Assembly (NCBI GenBank): GCA_014904845.1
Contig: MU119245.1
Span: 186,001-250,000, forward strand
Reading direction: 5' to 3'
DNA length: 64,000 bases
Source: Acephala macrosclerotiorum
Lineage: Eukaryota > Ascomycota > Leotiomycetes > Helotiales > Mollisiaceae
Below the pieces are notes generated by a model. It ran no database searches. It saw nothing but the letters and a program-made list of their open reading frames with translations, and was not told the DNA's origin. The position numbers and the translations under genes are program-made. This document shows positions 59,505 to 64,000 of this stretch, piece by piece; positions within the stretch are counted from its first letter, which is position 1; each line of letters starts with the position of its first letter.

Positions 59505-60299
59505 GCGCATTTGTTTTGTTTAATGGTGTGCTTCATATGCATGTTCTGTTGGCAGGATTAGGCGGAGGTTACTGTTTGTGGCGTTCTCTTTGCTTTCTTT
59601 GGTGGAGCTTATGGACTGGAAATGAATACGGTGTTTCCTTGAGGCCTTCAAATTACAGTAAGGTAACGTAGATTTGGGTCATGGATTGTTTGTTGGTAAG
59701 GGTACTTTACATCTCAGCAGGCTGGGAAGTCGGATTCTCAAAAGGCATAAAACTTGGCATGGGGAACGAGGTTGGGATCATGGAATAGGTTAGGTCAAGG
59801 TCTGCATTGAAGGAGCTTTCTATGAATGAAGGTTATTTCAGAGTACTGACTTGCAGTATTACTCTGTCAATTCGCGACATTCGATCATCTTAGTTCTCAT
59901 CGTGGGCTGTGGCTGAATCGGTCTTCTTTGATCTCAACATGCTTTACACCTTTATTCTGTCCCGCTCTATGTCGCACTTTTGCTTTGGAGGATTATCTAT
60001 ACCTTATTTTTGATCCATTTCAGACAGTTCATTGCATTCCTGTTTGATTTCAATGAGATGGTGAGGTTTGATAATCTTCAAAGGAGAGAAGCACGTGTCC
60101 CCGTTTTGACATTGACAGAACAGGCTTAGCGCCTCGGTTATCATGAAGCTCACCTCCTTCTCATCTCACAAATGTCGAATGTCGAAATCAACAGTCCAGT
60201 GTGTGTTAGTCGACCGCAGAAATCTTGAATGTAAGTCGTGATCTAAGGGTTTGTCCCAAAATCGCTTGAGGTGTGGAAGAATGTCCCTGGCAATAAGTC
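59505..60299. other. Intergenic, no gene seen
   Basis: 3' flank of BTB copy 4, leading into the pyrimidine-rich repeat tract. Confidence 0.5.
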
Positions 60300-61861
60300 A
60301 AGGCCAGCCAGTCTTGAAAATCTTATCCCTCTTCCCCCGTTTAATCTGTACTAGTCTTTTGCCCGACGGATTTCTCCCCTTTAGATCTGCACTATTCCCT
60401 GGTGTCGCGGGTCTGCTCTCTTCCATCTTCCCCGTTCAGTCTGTATGAGCTTGCCTAATGGAATTTCTCCCCTTCAGTCTGCACTAGTCTCTCGCCTGAT
60501 TGGTGTTCCCCCCCCCCTTCTTTAATCCACACCAATCCCTCGCTTAGTTGTTGCTCTCCTTCTTTTTTCAGCGTTCAGTCTGCAGTAGTTAAAGAAACAA
60601 CAATCCCAACCAACTAGCATCTCCACCAAACCATTCAAACCAAAATCCCGGCTATTTAAAAGGTAAACCAAAGAATCCAATAGCCGCCCACTTAGATCTT
60701 GAGCTCGTGCGTTATTCAGGGAGACCTTTAAATAGGCACGGGGGTTTTGAAGCTTCCTCCCTTAAATGCAAGAAATAGTAAGTAGTTTCTATCAACTTTA
60801 ATTATAACTACTATTTAATCTAGGCTATTTACAATGGCCATTAGTAAAATGCTATCTAAGTCATCTAGTAGAAGTCAAGCTATTCAACCATCCAGAGGCC
60901 CAAATCTTAGTTGGTTAGGATGCTTGAAACACTGGCGATAGTCTGCCGCCTGATAGGTATCTCCCTCTAAACCAGCACTGCACCTTCCGCGTCATGGGTT
61001 ATCTTCTCTTCCCCTCCTTTCAACTTCTTCCCTGGTTCAGTCTGCTCCAGCTCGCCTAATAGATATCCCCCCCTTTAATTTAAGCTAGTCCCTAACGTAA
61101 CGGGTGCTCTTCTCCTTCTTTCCACATTCAGTTCTCGCCTAATTAGTGTCTCCCACCCCTGGCGTAACGGGTGCTCTCTTCCTTCTTTCCATGTCCAGTC
61201 TGGGCTAGTCTCCCACCTGATGGGTATCTCCCCCTTCGGTGCATTTGCTCGCTTCGCGTCCCGGGTTGTCTTCTCCTCCACTCCTTTTAACTCACGGCAA
61301 CTTCTATTAATCAATAAGAACACTAACCCCTCCTTTCCTTAATTCTGTATTAACCCCTTGTACAATAAGTCATCTTCTCTTCTCTTTCCTTTTATCTTCC
61401 TCCCACAGCAACCCCCATTAAATGACAGTGCTACTCTCTCCTCCAACTCGTCGTGTGAGGCTTTGTATCAGCTATCAAGTGGTCGCCCGGTTAGAGTATA
61501 AATCTTGAACAGTCCCGGAACTCCAAAAAAACTATTCAACGACCTATGAAACACCATCACCCGTCCCTAGCTTTCCCCTTCCTGTCCAAACATTCACTTC
61601 TTACTGCCCCCTTTCATTCTGAGCTAGTTGCTCGCTTGACAGGTTTTCCACCCTCCCCCTTCGCTTGACAAGTTTTCTACCCTCCCCCTTCGCTTGACGA
61701 GTTTTCTACCTTCTCCTGGTCAAGACCCGCATTAGTGCCTCGCGTCGCGGGATATCTTCTCTTCTCCTCCTTTCAACTTCTTTTCACCACGGCAACATCC
61801 GTTAGGCGACCCCACCATCTCTCTAGCGACTGCCGTAGTCCTCCTCGCCTGCTCCTTTAAA
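60300..61861. repeat. Degenerate pyrimidine-rich repeat tract
   Basis: The plus strand is strongly C/T-rich and repeats variants of one phrase: CAGTCTGCACTAGTC, then C(T)CGCCTGA-like, then GGGTATCTCCCCCTT. Unit length varies between about 40 and 60 bp and copies are imperfect. They recur near 60340-60580, 60940-61260 and 61590-61760. A non-repetitive stretch lies near 60590-60900. No coding content. It ends directly at the start codon of BTB copy 5, so it forms that gene's upstream region. Confidence 0.65.
61633..61719. repeat. Three tandem 29-bp repeats
   Basis: Three adjacent copies, each starting CGCTTGAC and continuing (A/G)(G/A)GTTTTC: 61633-61661, 61662-61690 and 61691-61719. The first two differ at two positions; the third is more diverged at its 3' end. 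Confidence 0.85.
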
Positions 61862-63475
61862 ATGGCCGGTATTCTTCACCCGATAAATCCAAGCGAATCG
61901 CAACAGAAAATCAAGAAATATTTCCACCCTCTTCCACAACAACCACCCCCTCCGCCTCAACAAGCTCCTCAACCTCAACCAGCTCCTCCATCTCAACCAC
62001 ATTCTCCTCTACAACTTTCTTTCCTAGAAAGACTTGCTTTAGGACAAGAAACCATGGATTCTTCAACCCCACCTTCTCAAGGTGAGTCTGTAGCCTCAGG
62101 CGCCGCGTCAGGTTCGAGCTTCATGAGGTCAGTTGCCCTTATCTCATATTGTTCTATCCCTCGAGGTATTTGATCTTGACACAGATATTCGATTCTGACG
62201 CCTTTCCATCCCTTTATGGGGACTGCGCTGACCTCTTCTGTCAAGTTCCCTCGCAGCCGATACTATCATCCTCACCATCGGAACTGGTAATTCGAGTATC
62301 AAAGTCAACGTCCATCGAGACGTCCTCGGCGAGAAATCTCCTGTTCTCTTGCTCTTGTTGAACCCCAAGGACGGCACTAAGCCAACCGAGCTCGACCTTT
62401 CTAGCGAGACTCCTGCGATCTTCGGTCACCTGCTAGAGTTCATCTACAAGGGAAAAGTCATGGCCAAGGGCGAGCCGATGATCAAGGTCGAGGAAGTTAC
62501 CGAAGCCAATCTTGCCCGAGCCGCTCTCGCTTCCTCCCCCTTATTGAGTGGCGCCAACAAGCGAACCGCGACCGTAGCCCTCAAGACCCTCAGTGGCGAG
62601 AACAGCGCTATTACCAAATTCAAGGTCCTCCTCCTCCCATACGCCAAGCAAGCCCCACGCGACGCCGAGACCTGGGCCTCACAGATCGAGAACGATATTG
62701 ACTTCGGCACCATCAAGCAAAAGCTAAAGGACGAAGCCTATGCCGACATTGCTGAGATCGACAAGGATTTCGACCTCCTTTACACCAACCACGTCCAAGT
62801 CCATGGCCCCACTCACCATTACACTAAACTCGCCTACGAGCTCAAGGGCACATTCCATCAAAAGACCGCTGAGATGAGAAAAGGTACTGTCTCAGACAAG
62901 AACCTCCCAGGCATGATCCCCAACCCACCAACTCAATTACAACAACAACAGACCAAGATGGCCCAACTCCGAATCCCCCTCCCATCCGATGAGTTACTCG
63001 CTCTTCACATCCTAGCAACCAAATACCAAGTCACCGGCCTCCAAGACCTCAGCATGACCTCTCTCATCTCCTCACACATCCAATCCTGCTCCTTCGCCAC
63101 CCTCTCCGAAATCATCACCTCCTTCAATGCCGTCTCGCCCAACACCCCCTCCGACGCTACCTCGTTAAGACCGTCTGCTTCAACTTACTCGCCAAGAAAG
63201 ATCAACCCAACGATCTCCCCGACGCTCTCACCGGTACCGAGAATCTCTACCAACTGGTTACCGAGAACGAGGAGTTGGGCAAGGAGGTCTTCAAGTCATT
63301 GCGGGGTAGGAATGGTAGCGCGTTCGTTGATCCACGTGTTGGTGGCTTCTGCGAGTTCCATGTCCATGGTAGACAGGAACATTGCAGCTTGGGCGGAGTT
63401 AATGGTAGGAAGCGTGGTAGGGCGGAGGATGACGAGGAGAGATTCGGGTATGGTGGATATGGAGCGGGTTTTTAA
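61862..63475 (+). pseudogene. BTB protein gene with inserted bromodomain-like segment, frameshifted
   Basis: ATG 61862 has a good context. The N-terminus is Pro/Gln-rich. A tentative GT-AG intron (62166-62256) leads to ADTIILTIGTGNSSIKVNVH and FGHLLEFIYKGKV, the first half of a BTB fold. A segment of about 140 aa follows, with IDFGTIKQKLKDEAYADIAE, DFDLLYTNHVQVHGP and KLAYELKGTF. This matches the C-terminal two thirds of a bromodomain, but the acetyl-lysine-contacting Asn position reads His. The BTB fold then resumes with LLALHILATKYQVTGLQDLS. One base is missing near 63156-63158. Beyond it, the correct frame reads YLVKTVCFNLLAKKDQPND to FCEFHVHGRQEHC and stops at 63475. Unshifted, the protein would be about 507 aa. 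Exon 1 end is uncertain. Confidence 0.75.
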
Positions 63476-63913
63476 ATGTCCCAGGATTTATGAGGACATT
63501 GAAAACTGACATTTAGGGAGGGTGGCGATACTTACATTTCAGACATTTGAGGGTAGACATGGCCCCCTATAAATGCCCCAGAAAGTTTAGGACTTTCAAA
63601 ATACGCATGGAGTTACCAAAAGTTACATAGACAAATAATGCATAGTTTTTTCACACATTTGTAAGTCCCATCATTCCTGGGACATTTTCAGAGCCACAAG
63701 TACTCAAAATTCACATAAAAGCAAGTATGAGACGAATCCCTTTTTTATTCATAACACAAACGAAAAAGAAAAAAAAGGTAGCCGGAAAGCCAAAGGAGAG
63801 CAAATCTCGAGCTATCATAATAAGTACAGATTGATCCGAAGAAAGAGACATCCACACAAGAGAGGAACCGCAAGAAAGGAAACGCTCAGAGCCAATTTTG
63901 TGCCTTTCTCGAA
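63476..63913. other. Intergenic, AT-rich
   Basis: 3' flank of BTB copy 5 with an A-rich run near 63760-63778. No gene recognised. Confidence 0.5.
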
Positions 63914-64000
63914 TCATTCTTTTTGATCCTCAGCCTGCAAGTAGGCAAACTCCTCGAATCCATCCACTTTGCCGTGAAGAACGCAGCACAAATACCGCCC
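63914..64000 (-). CDS. Possible 3' end of a gene running off the window
   Basis: The minus strand is open from the window edge to a TGA at 63916-63914, reading YLCCVLHGKVDGFEEF then AYLQAEDQKE. Only about 28 codons are visible, too few for family assignment. It could be chance. Confidence 0.25.
   Translation of the reverse strand, partial: GRYLCCVLHGKVDGFEEFAYLQAEDQKE

Noticed and set aside
63476..63509. Longer C-terminus of BTB copy 5 in the unshifted frame, ending at 63509
   Set aside because: After about 63157 that frame loses family character, while the -1 frame keeps it to 63475 with the CxFHxH motif.

Overview
The window is nuclear DNA of a filamentous ascomycete. Genes carry short introns of about 40 to 90 bp with GT-AG ends and CTAAC/CTGAC-like branch sites. 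The gene families are typical of Pezizomycotina: 2EXR proteins, BTB proteins, an ankyrin/CorA-like fusion, an NB-ARC/TPR STAND protein, DHA1 transporters and a GH11 xylanase. The mix suggests a Leotiomycete (Helotiales-like), but that placement is inference only. Exons below were rebuilt by hand from splice sites, frame and family motifs.

Layout. 0-2.3 kb: a carnitine acetyltransferase with both mitochondrial and peroxisomal signals. 3.8-4.6 kb: a broken GH11 xylanase gene. 5.3-12.1 kb: a PHD-finger protein, a divergent Hsp70-like ATPase and a small conserved protein. 12.7-19.6 kb: an F-box-like gene with an in-frame stop, then four 2EXR genes. One of these has a frameshift and one is split by a 252-bp inverted-repeat element with a 5-bp target duplication. 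21.5-25.4 kb: a DHA1 transporter and a nucleoside 2-deoxyribosyltransferase. 25.5-35.2 kb: two large minus-strand multi-exon genes, a tandem homeodomain-like/coiled-coil protein (10 exons) and an ankyrin/CorA-like membrane protein (13 exons). 37.4-40.1 kb: an NB-ARC/TPR gene with three single-base deletions. 41-50.1 kb: a proline-rich protein, a C2H2 zinc-finger protein and a second DHA1 transporter. 51.1-51.9 kb: an F-box-like protein. 53-63.5 kb: a tandem BTB array with three intact genes, one pseudogene, one C-terminal relic and one frameshifted gene. In the last of these a bromodomain-like segment sits inside the BTB fold. A degenerate pyrimidine-rich repeat tract precedes it.

How the genes relate. 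The metabolic, transporter and nuclear genes read cleanly through many exons. The lesions fall in the xylanase and in the recognition or adaptor families (F-box, 2EXR, STAND, BTB). This looks like an accessory region under birth-and-death evolution rather than a generally poor assembly. The most novel-looking points are the BTB family with a conserved C-terminal Cys-x-x-His-x-His...Cys motif, the nested BTB/bromodomain gene, the two-homeodomain protein and the inverted-repeat element that split a 2EXR gene. No tRNA, rRNA or CRISPR feature was found.
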